Shown: one piece after another, positions 51,870 to 61,039 of the stretch
Layout of the letters: every line of letters starts with the position of its first letter
Numbering within the stretch: position 1 is the stretch's first letter
From: Calothrix sp. NIES-2100
GTDB taxonomy: Bacteria > Cyanobacteriota > Cyanobacteriia > Cyanobacteriales > Nostocaceae
Length of the DNA: 64,000 nt
Assembly: GCF_002368195.1 (NCBI RefSeq)
Contig: NZ_AP018178.1
Location: forward strand, 1,806,238 to 1,870,237
Reading direction: 5' to 3'
Position numbers and translations under genes: made by a program
Notes under the pieces: model-generated
Databases searched by the model: none
Seen by the model: the letters and a program-made list of their open reading frames with translations, nothing else
What the model was told of the DNA's origin: nothing

Positions 51870-52610
51870 TTAGAGAATTTGGGATAAAAACTTACGAGTT
51901 CGCTCTTGTTGGGGTTTGTTGAAAAACGAGTCTGGTGTCGCTGATTCGATGAGGGAACCACTATCCATGAGGATTACTCTATCAGCAACTTCACGAGCAA
52001 ATCCCACCTCATGAGTCACTACTACCATAGTCATGCCGTCACGGGCAAGACTGCGCATCACATCCAAAACTTCTCTAACCATTTCCGGATCTAAAGCTGA
52101 GGTTGGTTCATCAAACAGCATGATTTTAGGTTGCATAGCTAAAGCACGGGCGATCGCTACCCGTTGCTGCTGTCCCCCAGATAATTGTCCCGGATATTTA
52201 TGTGCTTGTTCTAAAATTCCGACTCTTTCTAGCAATTGCATCGCCGATTCTTGTGCTTTAGCCTTCGTCCACCGACGTACCCAAACTGGTGCCAAAGTAA
52301 TATTTTGCAGTACTGTTAAATGGGGAAATAAATTAAATTGTTGAAATACCATTCCCACTTCTTTGCGAATTGCATCAATATTTCGCAAATCATTGCTCAG
52401 AGTAATACCATCTATCACAATTTTGCCTTGTTGATATTCTTCTAAGGCATTAAATGTGCGGATAAAGGTAGATTTTCCTGAACCTGATGGACCCATCAAT
52501 ACGACTACTTCACCACGGCTTACTGTCAAGCTTACACCTTGAAGAACGTGAAATTTTCCATACCATTTATGAACATTTTCCGCAACAATTATCGGAGTTA
52601 ATTCTGACAT
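51870..52610 (-). CDS. bgtA: amino-acid ABC transporter ATPase
   Basis: 246 residues. Walker A GPSGSGKST, signature LSGGQQQRVAIARAL, Walker B IMLFDEPTSALDPE and the H-loop VVTHEVGFAREVADR: the GlnQ-type polar amino-acid class. In Anabaena 7120 the ATPase BgtA is encoded after natFGH and energises the N-II permease and the basic amino-acid permease. The same order here supports the name. Confidence 0.85.
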   Translation of the reverse strand: MSELTPIIVAENVHKWYGKFHVLQGVSLTVSRGEVVVLMGPSGSGKSTFIRTFNALEEYQQGKIVIDGITLSNDLRNIDAIRKEVGMVFQQFNLFPHLTVLQNITLAPVWVRRWTKAKAQESAMQLLERVGILEQAHKYPGQLSGGQQQRVAIARALAMQPKIMLFDEPTSALDPEMVREVLDVMRSLARDGMTMVVVTHEVGFAREVADRVILMDSGSLIESATPDSFFNKPQQERTRKFLSQIL

Positions 52611-52642
52611 AAAATTTTCCTTTAATAACTAATGACTAATGA

Positions 52643-53794
52643 CTATTGACTAAGCTGCTTTTCTAAGCGTCGAGAAGCCAGGGACATGGAGTAACAAAAT
52701 ATCCAGTAAATCAATCCAATAAATAAATAAACCTCTCTATAACGTCCGAGAAATTGCGGCTGCGCCACAATTGAACGGGACATTCCGGTAAGCTCTACCA
52801 ATCCCACCAAAGATAAAAGCGAAGTATCTTTAAATAAGCCAATAAATTGACCTACAATTGCCGGAATAACCGCACGTAAAGCTTGTGGTAGTACAATCAA
52901 TATAACGACAAATAGAGAATTAAATCCTAGTGCTTTTGCAGCTTCAATTTGTCCCCGGGAGATAGCCTGAAGTCCGCCGCGCACATTTTCTGCCATGTAA
53001 GCAGCACTAAATAAAACCAGTCCTGTAATTGCTCGCACTACCCGATCTAAACGTAAATCGACTGGGAGAAATAATGGCACCATAATCTGTGCAAAAAACA
53101 AAATCCCAATCAACGGTAATCCTCTGATAATTTCAATGTACAGGATAGAAAACCAACGCAAGACAGGTAAATTGCTAGTGCGTCCTAAAGCTAGTAAAAC
53201 TCCAATGGGGAAAGAAAGTACAATACTAACTGCTGCCATTAATAAGGTGAGTAGCAAACCGTTCCACAAATTTGTCGATACAGATTGTAAGCCCAATCCA
53301 CCACCAATTAACCAGAGAATTACACTAAAAGATAATAACCATACTAGGGAAAGCCAAGGAGCTATTACTTTCGGGAATTTTCTCCCAATCCCCAATCCGA
53401 CAGATAATAAAACAGCAATTAACAGCAACCAGAGGCGGGATGTAAAATCCAAAGGCACAACCCCTAAAAAAACAGCAACCATTAAAGTAGAAAGTGTAAT
53501 TCTCCGCTTTGTTAAAGGTTGTTGATTAGAAAATACACCCCAAGTTACAGCAGTTAAAGTTGCAGCGATCGCCAGCACAATCCAAACTCGCCAATATAAG
53601 GATGGGGGAAATCTTCCTACTAAGAATAAACGTAAATTAACTTGAATGACCGCCCATTGTGCTTGGGTAGTTGTCCAAATAAGAATTCCCCTGACTAACC
53701 AAATTAGAAATGCTAGACAGACAACAGTCAGCAAGCTGTTGTACCAAGTGCTGAAAAGATTTTTCCGCAGCCACAGTAATTGAGGATTTGTCAT
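52643..53794 (-). CDS. natH: amino-acid ABC transporter permease, second subunit
   Basis: 383 residues, about 8 hydrophobic segments. The conserved EAA loop EAAKALGFNSLFVVILIVLP (about 285-304) is followed by LRAVIPAIVGQFIGLFKDTS. A long N-terminal part with extra helices is typical of AapM/NatH. It forms the channel with NatG for uptake of acidic and neutral polar amino acids. 32 nt before the ATPase. Confidence 0.85.
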   Translation of the reverse strand: MTNPQLLWLRKNLFSTWYNSLLTVVCLAFLIWLVRGILIWTTTQAQWAVIQVNLRLFLVGRFPPSLYWRVWIVLAIAATLTAVTWGVFSNQQPLTKRRITLSTLMVAVFLGVVPLDFTSRLWLLLIAVLLSVGLGIGRKFPKVIAPWLSLVWLLSFSVILWLIGGGLGLQSVSTNLWNGLLLTLLMAAVSIVLSFPIGVLLALGRTSNLPVLRWFSILYIEIIRGLPLIGILFFAQIMVPLFLPVDLRLDRVVRAITGLVLFSAAYMAENVRGGLQAISRGQIEAAKALGFNSLFVVILIVLPQALRAVIPAIVGQFIGLFKDTSLLSLVGLVELTGMSRSIVAQPQFLGRYREVYLFIGLIYWIFCYSMSLASRRLEKQLSQ

Positions 53795-53955
53795 TTGTCA
53801 TTTGTCAGTTGTCAGTTGTCAGTTGTCAGTTGTCAGTTTTCAGTTGTCCCCCTTGTCCCTCCGTTCGCGCAGCGTCTCCCCTTGGGAGAAGTTCTGATCG
53901 CCGGACGCCGGCGCTCAGACTTCTCTCCTTGTCTCCCTTGTCCTCCTCATCCTCC
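53795..53955. repeat. STRR and palindrome between natG and natH
   Basis: 161 nt. Four CAGTTGT heptads, then a 36-bp palindrome at 53888-53923 (arms GAAGTTCTGATCGCCGG / CCGGCGCTCAGACTTC), then TCTCCTTG/TCCTCAT repeats. Confidence 0.75.
53888..53923. repeat. 36-bp palindromic element, copy 1
   Basis: Almost identical to 55296-55331 including the flank TCTCCTTGTCTCCC. GC-rich and hairpin-forming; the GCCGG...CCGGC centre is strong. Confidence 0.8.
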
Positions 53956-54879
53956 TCATCTCTCCTGAATCCGCACCATGCGGTTGAAAAAATTCATGAC
54001 TAGAGAGATTGTCAAACTGAGGGTGAGATAGGTAAGCATAATGAGTAAGATAGCTTCTACCGCCCGCCCGGTTTGGTTAAAGGTGGTAGAGGCGACAAAA
54101 TAAATATCCGGGTAACCAATGGCGATCGCTAAACTGGAATTTTTGGTCAAATTGAGATATTGGCTGGTCAAAGGTGGGATAATTACCCGCAAGGCTTGGG
54201 GAAAAACCACCAATCGCATCACCAACGCTGGTTTTAAACCTAGCGATCGCGCAGCTTCCCATTGTCCTTTTGGTACTGATTGAATTCCCGCACGGACAAT
54301 TTCGGCAATAAATGCACCTGTATAAAAAGTTAAACCCAGTAGTAAAACTGAAAACTCTGGAGACAAAGTAAACCAAGGCAATTCTGCACCATTTTGACTC
54401 AGGTAAATCCATCCCCAGAGAGAAATTTTATTTTCCGCCTTGGGAAAACCAAGGAAAACCGCAAAATACCAAAACAGTAATTGCAGCAGTAAAGGTGTAT
54501 TCCGGAAAATTTCTACGTAAACTAAGCTAATATTCCGTACTAGCCAGTTATCCGAGAGTCGCGCAATTCCTGCACTTACTCCCACAATTGTCGTCAGAAA
54601 AACTCCAGCAATTGCAACTCGCAATGAGTTAATCAGTCCTACCCACAAGGCGCGACTATAGGTATCAGTTGGTTTGTAGGTAATCAGAGTTTCACCAATA
54701 TCAAAAGATGCTTGCTGTTTGAGAAAATCAAAGCCAAACTGAATACCTAGTTGCTGTAAATTGCGGTTCAGGTTACTCCAGAGTATTGTGACTACAACTG
54801 CTGCTAAAAATACAGCGATAAATTGTCCGGCGATGCGCCAAAAACGGCGATCGCGCCACAATAATTTTAGGTTTGTCAT
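53956..54879 (-). CDS. natG: amino-acid ABC transporter permease, first subunit
   Basis: 307 residues with about 5-6 hydrophobic segments. EAARSLGLKPALVMRLVVFP is the EAA loop, followed by LRVIIPPLTSQYLNLTKNSS. FVYVEIFRNTPLLLQL-type text (LVYVEIFRNTPLLLQL) is typical of the AapQ/NatG side. A pair with NatH. Confidence 0.85.
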   Translation of the reverse strand: MTNLKLLWRDRRFWRIAGQFIAVFLAAVVVTILWSNLNRNLQQLGIQFGFDFLKQQASFDIGETLITYKPTDTYSRALWVGLINSLRVAIAGVFLTTIVGVSAGIARLSDNWLVRNISLVYVEIFRNTPLLLQLLFWYFAVFLGFPKAENKISLWGWIYLSQNGAELPWFTLSPEFSVLLLGLTFYTGAFIAEIVRAGIQSVPKGQWEAARSLGLKPALVMRLVVFPQALRVIIPPLTSQYLNLTKNSSLAIAIGYPDIYFVASTTFNQTGRAVEAILLIMLTYLTLSLTISLVMNFFNRMVRIQER

Positions 54880-54988
54880 TTGTCAAGAGTCATTTGTCAT
54901 TGGTCAAGAGTCAATGGTTAATGGTCAATGGTCAGTTGTCATGGGTTATGAGTCAACAGTCAAGGGTTAAGCTCGCAATTTTAGTTTT
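54880..54988. repeat. STRR run before the minisatellite
   Basis: GTCATTTGTCAAGAGTCATT, GTCAATGGTTAATGG and similar copies fill the spacer directly upstream of natG. Confidence 0.75.
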
Positions 54989-55240
54989 AAAGGTGCTGCT
55001 TCCAAGCTTAAAGGTGCAACTTCCAGGCTCAAAGGCTCAACTTCCAAGCTTAAAGGTGCAACTTCCAGGCTCAAAGGCTCAACTTCCAAGCTCAAAGGCT
55101 CAACTTCCAGGCTTAAAGGTGCAACTTCCAGGCTCAAAGGCTCAACTTCCAAGCTTAAAGGTGCAACTTCCAGGCTTAAAGGTGCAACTTCCAGGCTTAA
55201 AGGTGCAACTTCCAGGCTCAAAGGCTCAACTTCCAGGTAA
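54989..55240. repeat. 21-bp minisatellite, 12 units
   Basis: Twelve consecutive 21-bp units of the form AAAGGTGCAACTTCCAGGCT plus one base, with a partial 13th at 55241. Two variants alternate: AAAGGTGCAACTTCC and AAAGGCTCAACTTCC. As 21 is a multiple of three, both strands stay open (plus: LPGSKAQ-type heptads; minus: SLEVAPL heptads), but the long frames start in STRR DNA and are not believed to be genes. Confidence 0.9.
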
Positions 55241-55295
55241 AAAGGCTCAAACTACATCCTCACTTCACCATAAATTTTGTCCTCCTTGTCTCCCC

Positions 55296-55331
55296 GAAGT
55301 TCTGATCGCCGGAAGCCGGCGCTCAGACTTC
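55296..55331. repeat. 36-bp palindromic element, copy 2
   Basis: Second copy of the 53888-53923 element (centre GCCGGAAGCCGGC instead of GCCGGACGCCGGC). Confidence 0.8.
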
Positions 55332-55358
55332 TCTCCTTGTCTCCCCCATCCCCCCACA

Positions 55359-56438
55359 TCACCGGAAAGGTGGAGAATAGAGTAATCCGTTTTTTGACCA
55401 AAGTTGATTTTGACCACGGGCTAGATTGAGTTTTGTTTTTGGGCCGAGATTGCGATCATAAACTTCGCTATAGTTGCCAACATGCTTGATAATTCTGGCT
55501 GTAAAGTCGTTGGTTAAGCCAAGGCTCTCACCAAGGTTCCCTTCTGTTCCTAAAAATCGCTTGATATCTGGGTCATTACTAGTGGCAAATTGTCCCAGAT
55601 TTTGAGAATTAATCCCTAATTCTTCGGCTTTGACTAGGGAATAAACTACCCACTTCACAGTATCCGCCCATTTAGTGTCACCTTTGGCGACTGCTGGTGC
55701 TAGTGGTTCGGAAGAAATGACTTCATCGAGAATTAGGTTATCTTCTGGTTTGGGTAGAAGCGATCGCCGCGCCACTAACGCAGAACGGTCAGCTGTAATT
55801 CCGTCGCAACGCCCCTCTGCATAGGTTGCAAAGGTAACGTTGACATCCTCAAAAACAACAGGTTTGTAAGTAATACCCCGTTTGCGCATTTGGTCTGCTA
55901 AGTTCTGCTCGGTAGTCGTCCCAGTTTGAACGCAGATGGCCTTGTCTTTGAGGTCTGCTAAGGATTTAATCCCGCTAGTTTTGCGAACCATGAGCGCTTG
56001 ACCATCATAAAAAACAACAGGTGCAAATTCCAAACCAACGGAGGTGGTGCGACTGAGTGTCCATGTGGTGTTGCGGCTGAGAATATCTACTTCCCCGGTT
56101 TGTAAAGCTGTAAACCGTTCTTTGGCGCTGAGATTGCGATACTCTACTGCATCTGGGTTGTCAAATAAAGCCGCTGCGACGGCGCGACAGACATCTACAT
56201 CAATTCCGCTGTATTTACCATCAGTTCCGACAAAGCTGAATCCTGGAACTTCACCACTGACGCCGCAAATTAGCTGACCACGGTTTTTTACCGTATCCCA
56301 GCGATTTTTAATTGCTGGTGCTGTTTGGGTACTAGTTGTGTTAGTTGTACTGTTATTTGCATTTCCTGAGTCGCCACCACAAGCACTGATGGCAAAGATC
56401 AGGGGTGCGATCGCTAAAATTAAAGCTGATTTACGCAT
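55359..56438 (-). CDS. natF: amino-acid ABC transporter substrate-binding lipoprotein
   Basis: 359 residues. Lipoprotein signal: hydrophobic ALILAIAPLIFAISAC with lipobox ISAC at about 17-20. The binding-protein fold has WDTVKNRGQLICGVSGEVPG, FSFVGTDGKYSGIDVDVCRA and WVVYSLVKAEELGINSQNLG, as in AapJ/NatF. It captures polar and acidic amino acids and delivers them to NatGH. First gene of the natF-natG-natH-bgtA order, though repeat-rich spacers lie between. Confidence 0.88.
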   Translation of the reverse strand: MRKSALILAIAPLIFAISACGGDSGNANNSTTNTTSTQTAPAIKNRWDTVKNRGQLICGVSGEVPGFSFVGTDGKYSGIDVDVCRAVAAALFDNPDAVEYRNLSAKERFTALQTGEVDILSRNTTWTLSRTTSVGLEFAPVVFYDGQALMVRKTSGIKSLADLKDKAICVQTGTTTEQNLADQMRKRGITYKPVVFEDVNVTFATYAEGRCDGITADRSALVARRSLLPKPEDNLILDEVISSEPLAPAVAKGDTKWADTVKWVVYSLVKAEELGINSQNLGQFATSNDPDIKRFLGTEGNLGESLGLTNDFTARIIKHVGNYSEVYDRNLGPKTKLNLARGQNQLWSKNGLLYSPPFR

Positions 56439-57081
56439 AATTTATGATGACCATTTACCAAGCAAAAATGTGTTTTCAACTACAATCTCTCTGTGAAAGC
56501 AAGTAGATGTTTGTAATATAAAACTTTTTGGGACGCTAGCTGAAAAATGGGGACTAGGGGAACCAGGACTAGGGGAACCAGCAGTAGGGTCTAGGGACTA
56601 AGGGCTAGGGAAGAAGAATTTTTATCGGAAAAACTGTTTAGAATTTGTGTGTCTAAAAATAAGATTTATCGGGTTTAGTGATTTTTAAACCTGCTTCATT
56701 GATACAGATAAATTCTCTTTTATTTGCGAAATTATTTGTTAATTATGGCAATATACAAGAGCATTCTTATAGAAGATAATAACTAAAAGTTTTATATTAT
56801 AAAGTAGTATTTTTTGGGCTTTGTATAGAATAATTTTTAGGTGATTGTGTAGGGCTAAAAAAATTCAAAAGCTGAGAAAAATAGTTTTTTAAGATACCCT
56901 GACAACGGGTTCCTCAGTTTAAGAAGGTGAGGATTGGGCGTAGTATGGTTTTGTTAATCAACAAAAGCTGGATTGCATACTTCTAAAAAAGCGGAAGTAA
57001 CTGTACTAACTTAGGCATCTGCCACTAGCAGGTTAAACTAGGTGTGGTAACAGCTGCTCCACCATTCCTTATGAGGCTATT
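56439..57081. other. intergenic with GGGACTAGGG repeats
   Basis: 643 nt between divergent natF and ybjN-like genes. GACTAGGGGAACCAG copies run about 56552-56610. The remainder is AT-rich. GTAGATGTTTGTAA near 56505 is only half of an NtcA-type GTAN8TAC site. Promoters of both genes must be here. Confidence 0.5.
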
Positions 57082-57639
57082 ATGGGAGCTAATCTGAAAC
57101 AGATTGCTAAATACTTGGACAACCTTGGTTGGGACTACCGTTTTGATGATGAAGAAGACCGGATTATCACAGGTGTGGAAGCTGATCACCTAGATGACTT
57201 CCTGATAGTTGTGCAATTGGATGAGGAGGGGAAATTTTTTCGGGTATTTGCGCCTCAAGTTCTGGCTGGAGTGCAAGAGCATCCTTATAAGGGAGCTATC
57301 CTACAGACAATGCTGGCGATTTCTTGGGAAACCAAAATGCTGCAATGGGAGTACGATCCATCTGATGGTGAAATCCGTGCCATTATCGAGTTTCCCCTAG
57401 AAGACTCAATCCTCACAGAGAAACAATTTAACCGTTGTTTAAGCGGGTTAATTCAAATTGTTGATAGTATTGCAATGCCTCGCCTGAAAGAAGTGATGGA
57501 AACAGGTCACGATCCTGGGAATATAGAACTTGGCGAAAGACTGTTACTGAGTATTCAAGAAGAAGCTCCGGGATTACTAGAAATCCTAGAAAAAGCAATG
57601 GAAGCCAGAAAAAGGCGGGGAAGTTTTCCCAACGAGTGA
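57082..57639 (+). CDS. YbjN domain protein
   Basis: 185 residues. IAKYLDNLGWDYRFDDEEDR and VVQLDEEGKFFRVFAPQVLA fit the YbjN/type III chaperone-like fold common in cyanobacteria, with an extra C-terminal helix (GDP-less ELGERLLLSIQEEAPGLL). Soluble. Function not established. The ATG lies 6 nt after GAGG. Confidence 0.7.
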   Translation: MGANLKQIAKYLDNLGWDYRFDDEEDRIITGVEADHLDDFLIVVQLDEEGKFFRVFAPQVLAGVQEHPYKGAILQTMLAISWETKMLQWEYDPSDGEIRAIIEFPLEDSILTEKQFNRCLSGLIQIVDSIAMPRLKEVMETGHDPGNIELGERLLLSIQEEAPGLLEILEKAMEARKRRGSFPNE

Positions 57640-57715
57640 GGCGGATTATCACTTAAATAGCTATACTCCAAAGTGATACCCTCACTATATACTGAATTTT
57701 CTAGGGCTGGATTTT

Positions 57716-58360
57716 ATGACATCCTATGCAACCTCCTCTGCCAAAGCGGAAATGAGTGAACTTCGGCGATTGAAAGGCTTACTACCGCCAGAATTGCAGA
57801 GCTGGGTCACTGTTGAAGGCACAACTGAGGTCAATCCACCCCTGATCCGTAGCGAAGAAATTGGCAAAGACCAAGTAGAAATTCAAATTGACTTGGTGAA
57901 ATGGGATAGCCTCGCAATGGATCAGCGTAATCTGCTGTTTTGGCACGAAGTCGCCCGCATTCAAAATGACACAATTCCCAAAGATGGTTGGGAAATGGCA
58001 GCATTGGCTATCGGTTTAGGTGGTGCTGTAGGTGAGTTGTGGGTACAGGATGGATTGTTACTGGTTTTAGCATTGGCACTTTGCGGCGTTTCCGGCTGGC
58101 GGTTATACCAAAAAAATAACGGGGAAAAACAACTAAAAGAATTAGTTGATGCTGATGATAAAGCGATCGCACTTGCAACTCGCTTTGGTTACAGCTTACC
58201 CAATGCTTATAAAAGTTTGGGTAGCGCCTTAAAAACTTTGATTGACACCACTGCTAGCAAGCGCCAGCGGTCTAGATATGAAGCTAGGCTCTCTGCCCTC
58301 AAACGCAGTGCTAATAAGGCAAAATCTAAATCTAGGCCTGTCGATGAAGGTGGATTTTAA
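57716..58360 (+). CDS. DUF3318 domain protein
   Basis: 214 residues. SELRRLKGLLPPELQSWVTV and DQRNLLFWHEVARIQNDTIP (with an HEVAR stretch resembling a metal site) are typical of DUF3318, a cyanobacterial family. Two short hydrophobic segments (about 96-130) may anchor it. The C-terminus is very basic (SKRQRSRYEARLSALKRSAN). Function unknown. Confidence 0.75.
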   Translation: MTSYATSSAKAEMSELRRLKGLLPPELQSWVTVEGTTEVNPPLIRSEEIGKDQVEIQIDLVKWDSLAMDQRNLLFWHEVARIQNDTIPKDGWEMAALAIGLGGAVGELWVQDGLLLVLALALCGVSGWRLYQKNNGEKQLKELVDADDKAIALATRFGYSLPNAYKSLGSALKTLIDTTASKRQRSRYEARLSALKRSANKAKSKSRPVDEGGF

Positions 58361-58442
58361 TCAGCTGTTCCATCCGCTCCTTGGTTACCATTCGGGACTA
58401 GGGAGCAGGGGAGCAGCACTTCGACTCCGCTCAGTGAGCAGG

Positions 58443-58528
58443 GGGGACAAGGGAGACAAGGGAGACAAGGGAGACAAGGAGGATAATTGAGCAATGCCCA
58501 ATGCCCCATGCCCCATGCCCCATGCCCT
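58443..58528. repeat. two short tandem repeats
   Basis: Four copies of the 10-mer GGGAGACAAG (58443-58480), then about five copies of the 7-mer ATGCCCC (58493-58527). They end at the queE stop. Confidence 0.85.
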
Positions 58529-58529
58529 C

Positions 58530-59327
58530 TTACAACTGATTTAACATTTTATGAGTTTGCGGTACAACACGGACGTGCTGCACAAACTTTTTCATTAAGG
58601 CTTGCCACTTCAAAACCTGTTCTGGAGAAGGGGCAAGTATAGGTTTTTCTGCCAATTGTTCAAAGTCAGCTAAAGGTGTGACAGGTTGTAAAAAAACTGG
58701 GATATCAGGACTCACATCTGCCACTAATAAAGCTGAACGCTCTAATTCAGTTGGCTCTGTGTTTTGTGAAATAATTATCTTGACAAAAACATCTAAATGT
58801 GAGTCATAACCTAATTTAAGGCATTGAGCGTGTTCTTGCCAATAGCTTTCACCGCTAACACTAGGTAACTTGAAATCCATGCCTATGGAATCTAAGTAGG
58901 GCAGAATCATCGCCAATTGTTCTGGGCGATGACCTCCAGTCTCCAGATAGATGGGTAGATTGGTGAGCGATCGCACTTGCGGTAGAAATAAGGCCAAAAA
59001 AGGGGTATGAAGCAAGGGTTCGCCCCCAGTTAAGCTAATGCTATCGTGTAGACAAGGTAGATTTTGCCGTTCAACCCATTCTAATAAAATGGGTAGGGGT
59101 ACAGGATTGGAATGTACTTCAAAGTCACGTAAGCCTGGGGTTCGCTCTATCTTACAAGTTGCGGGTGCATTCCAAGTATGGGCGCTATCGCAAAAGTGAC
59201 AGCGTAAGTCACATAAAGCAAAGCGAATAAAAATTTGTCTTGTCCCGACATTGAGTCCTTCCCCTTGAATAGCAGAAAAGACCTCTATCAGGCGTGCAGT
59301 AGGATTAACCGTAGTTTTAGAAGTCAT
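58530..59327 (-). CDS. queE: 7-carboxy-7-deazaguanine synthase
   Basis: 265 residues. The radical-SAM motif is CDLRCHFCDSAHTW (C-x3-C-x2-C), preceded by FSAIQGEGLNVGTRQIFIRF. SLTGGEPLLH is the SAM-binding GGE motif. It forms 7-carboxy-7-deazaguanine in queuosine synthesis, acting after QueD. No other que gene is adjacent. Confidence 0.93.
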   Translation of the reverse strand: MTSKTTVNPTARLIEVFSAIQGEGLNVGTRQIFIRFALCDLRCHFCDSAHTWNAPATCKIERTPGLRDFEVHSNPVPLPILLEWVERQNLPCLHDSISLTGGEPLLHTPFLALFLPQVRSLTNLPIYLETGGHRPEQLAMILPYLDSIGMDFKLPSVSGESYWQEHAQCLKLGYDSHLDVFVKIIISQNTEPTELERSALLVADVSPDIPVFLQPVTPLADFEQLAEKPILAPSPEQVLKWQALMKKFVQHVRVVPQTHKMLNQL

Positions 59328-59549
59328 GGGATAATAGCAATGCGATCGCGCCGCGTCTTCACAACAGCAAGTAAGTTTTTTGAGCCTCTTGTTTTATTGT
59401 GAATCAACGCTATTCATCTAGAATCTCTCCTAATTCACTAGCAATTAGTCCTGATTCCTACTAATTCTAGATGAGGATAGGTAATTACATTAGGACACAA
59501 TTAATGTTTGGCAGCTTACATTTACACGGCAACTACAGTGCAGAGCTTC

Positions 59550-60575
59550 ATGACTAGCCAACCTAAAGAGGTCGATTTTCTGGTTACTTATTTAAATGAA
59601 ATAGCAGTAGTGCATATACCTGCCCGCTTGAGTGTGCTTGAGGCTGTAGACTTTAAGCACACTTGCCAAGAGTTAATCTTTGAAAATGCACAACTCAAAC
59701 AAATCACTATTGACTTTCACCAAACTACTTTTATGGATAGTAGTGGTTTAGGCGCCCTGGTCAGTAATTTCAAAACCGCCAAGGAAAAACAAGTACTATT
59801 TATACTCCGTAATGTAACTCCTTCGGTAATGGCAGTCCTCAACCTCACAGGATTGGATCAAGTTTTTCCAATTGAATCATCAGGTATTGTAGCGCAAAAA
59901 GAACAACATGATCCCTTAGCTGCTCAAGTATCTTCTGGTCGTAAGGTTGAGCAGCTACCTACTACTCATCCTTCTGTAGCATCTTGGATGAAACGGTTGA
60001 TCGATATTGTGGGAGCGCTCTTTGGTTTAGTAATTACAGGCGTTTTGCTGATTCCCATTGCGGTTGCTATTACAATTGATGATCCCGGCCCCATTTTCTT
60101 TAGTCAAACCCGTTGTGGTTGGATGGGGAAACGTTTTGAGATTTGGAAATTTCGCTCCATGTGTGTGGATGCAGAAGCCAAAAAATCTCAAGTGCAAAAC
60201 CAAGTGCAAGGTGCTTTTTTCAAGAATGAGAGCGATCCCAGAGTGACAAAGGTAGGGCGCTTTTTACGGCGAACTAGTCTCGATGAATTGCCACAATTTT
60301 GGAACGTTCTCAAAGGAGATATGAGTTTAGTTGGGACTCGACCACCGACACCTGATGAAGTAGAACGTTATGAAGTACCTGAGTGGCAACGTTTAGATGT
60401 TAAACCAGGAATGACGGGCGAATGGCAAGTAAATGGCAGGTCAAAAGTACGTAGCTTTGAAGATGTAATTCGCTTGGATTTGCAGTATCAAAAAAATTGG
60501 AGTTTACTGTATGATCTTAAGTTAATTTTCAAGACTATAGGGATTCTATTTCATAAAAATAGTGGTGCAGTTTAA
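59550..60575 (+). CDS. STAS domain - sugar-1-phosphate transferase fusion
   Basis: 341 residues from ATG 59550 (MTSQPKEVDFLVTYLNEIAV); a TTG at 59508 is in frame. Residues about 10-110 are a STAS fold with DFHQTTFMDSSGLGALVSNF (the anti-anti-sigma Ser region). Residues about 140-335 are an undecaprenyl-phosphate sugar transferase: a hydrophobic helix DIVGALFGLVITGVLLIPIA, then KFRSMCVDAEAKKS and LVGTRPPTPDEVERYEVPEW. Such fusions occur in cyanobacteria. STAS may regulate the transferase. Starts exopolysaccharide or glycolipid assembly. A strong terminator follows. Confidence 0.85.
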   Translation: MTSQPKEVDFLVTYLNEIAVVHIPARLSVLEAVDFKHTCQELIFENAQLKQITIDFHQTTFMDSSGLGALVSNFKTAKEKQVLFILRNVTPSVMAVLNLTGLDQVFPIESSGIVAQKEQHDPLAAQVSSGRKVEQLPTTHPSVASWMKRLIDIVGALFGLVITGVLLIPIAVAITIDDPGPIFFSQTRCGWMGKRFEIWKFRSMCVDAEAKKSQVQNQVQGAFFKNESDPRVTKVGRFLRRTSLDELPQFWNVLKGDMSLVGTRPPTPDEVERYEVPEWQRLDVKPGMTGEWQVNGRSKVRSFEDVIRLDLQYQKNWSLLYDLKLIFKTIGILFHKNSGAV

Positions 60576-60628
60576 CCAATTACCTGCATGTTTAATTGCT
60601 CGGTAATTGATAACTCACTAAATTAATT

Positions 60629-60676
60629 AATCTGTGCTACTCAGTTGCCTTTCTTCTGAGTAGCACAGATTTTTTA
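60629..60676 (+). terminator. intrinsic terminator of the STAS-transferase gene
   Basis: AATCTGTGCTACTCAG pairs perfectly with CTGAGTAGCACAGATT across an 11-nt loop, followed by a T run. Confidence 0.9.
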
Positions 60677-60686
60677 TTAACTAATG

Positions 60687-60730
60687 TATATAGTTGAAAG
60701 CGATCGCACTTGGCAATGAATGAAGGGTGT
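60687..60730. repeat. HIP1-containing island repeat, copy 1
   Basis: TATATAGTTGAAAGCGATCG then CACTTGGCAATGAATGAAGG. One of five copies that bracket the toxin-antitoxin cassettes. Confidence 0.75.
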
Positions 60731-60760
60731 GGCCTACAACTTTACATTACAATGTCTGAT

Positions 60761-61039
60761 TCAAGGAAAAATTCTGTAGATGTCTTTGCGGTGAGCAACC
60801 CGTTGGCAGATTAATGTTTTTGTTTCTTGATCCACAGTAATGCCAATCCGATAATCCCCGACTCGAATCTTATATTTATCAGTATAGCCTTTGAGCTTTT
60901 CAAGATATCCTAATTCAAAAGGATTTTCTGATTCAAGTTCTTGAAACACAACGGGTTCTACGCGGCTTTGAATCTCTACTGGCAAAGCAGCAAGTTCTTT
61001 CAAGAATCGCTTAGTGTATTCAACCTTCCACATTTTCAC
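60761..61039 (-). CDS. RelE/ParE-type toxin
   Basis: 92 residues. WKVEYTKRFLKELAALPVEI is the typical RelE start and YKIRVGDYRIGITVD with VAHRKDIYRIFP the conserved core and end. Such toxins cut mRNA at the ribosome; the conserved Arg and Tyr residues are present. Overlaps its antitoxin by 20 nt, antitoxin first. Confidence 0.85.
   Translation of the reverse strand: MKMWKVEYTKRFLKELAALPVEIQSRVEPVVFQELESENPFELGYLEKLKGYTDKYKIRVGDYRIGITVDQETKTLICQRVAHRKDIYRIFP

Noticed and set aside
54873..55385. 170-residue heptad-repeat protein (and the 84-residue frame on the other strand) across the minisatellite
   Set aside because: The frame starts inside STRR DNA and stays open only because the unit is 21 bp. 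Both strands are equally open, so it is not evidence of coding.
56495..56520. NtcA site upstream of natF
   Set aside because: Only GTA...TAA is present, not GTAN8TAC, and no matching -10 box was found.
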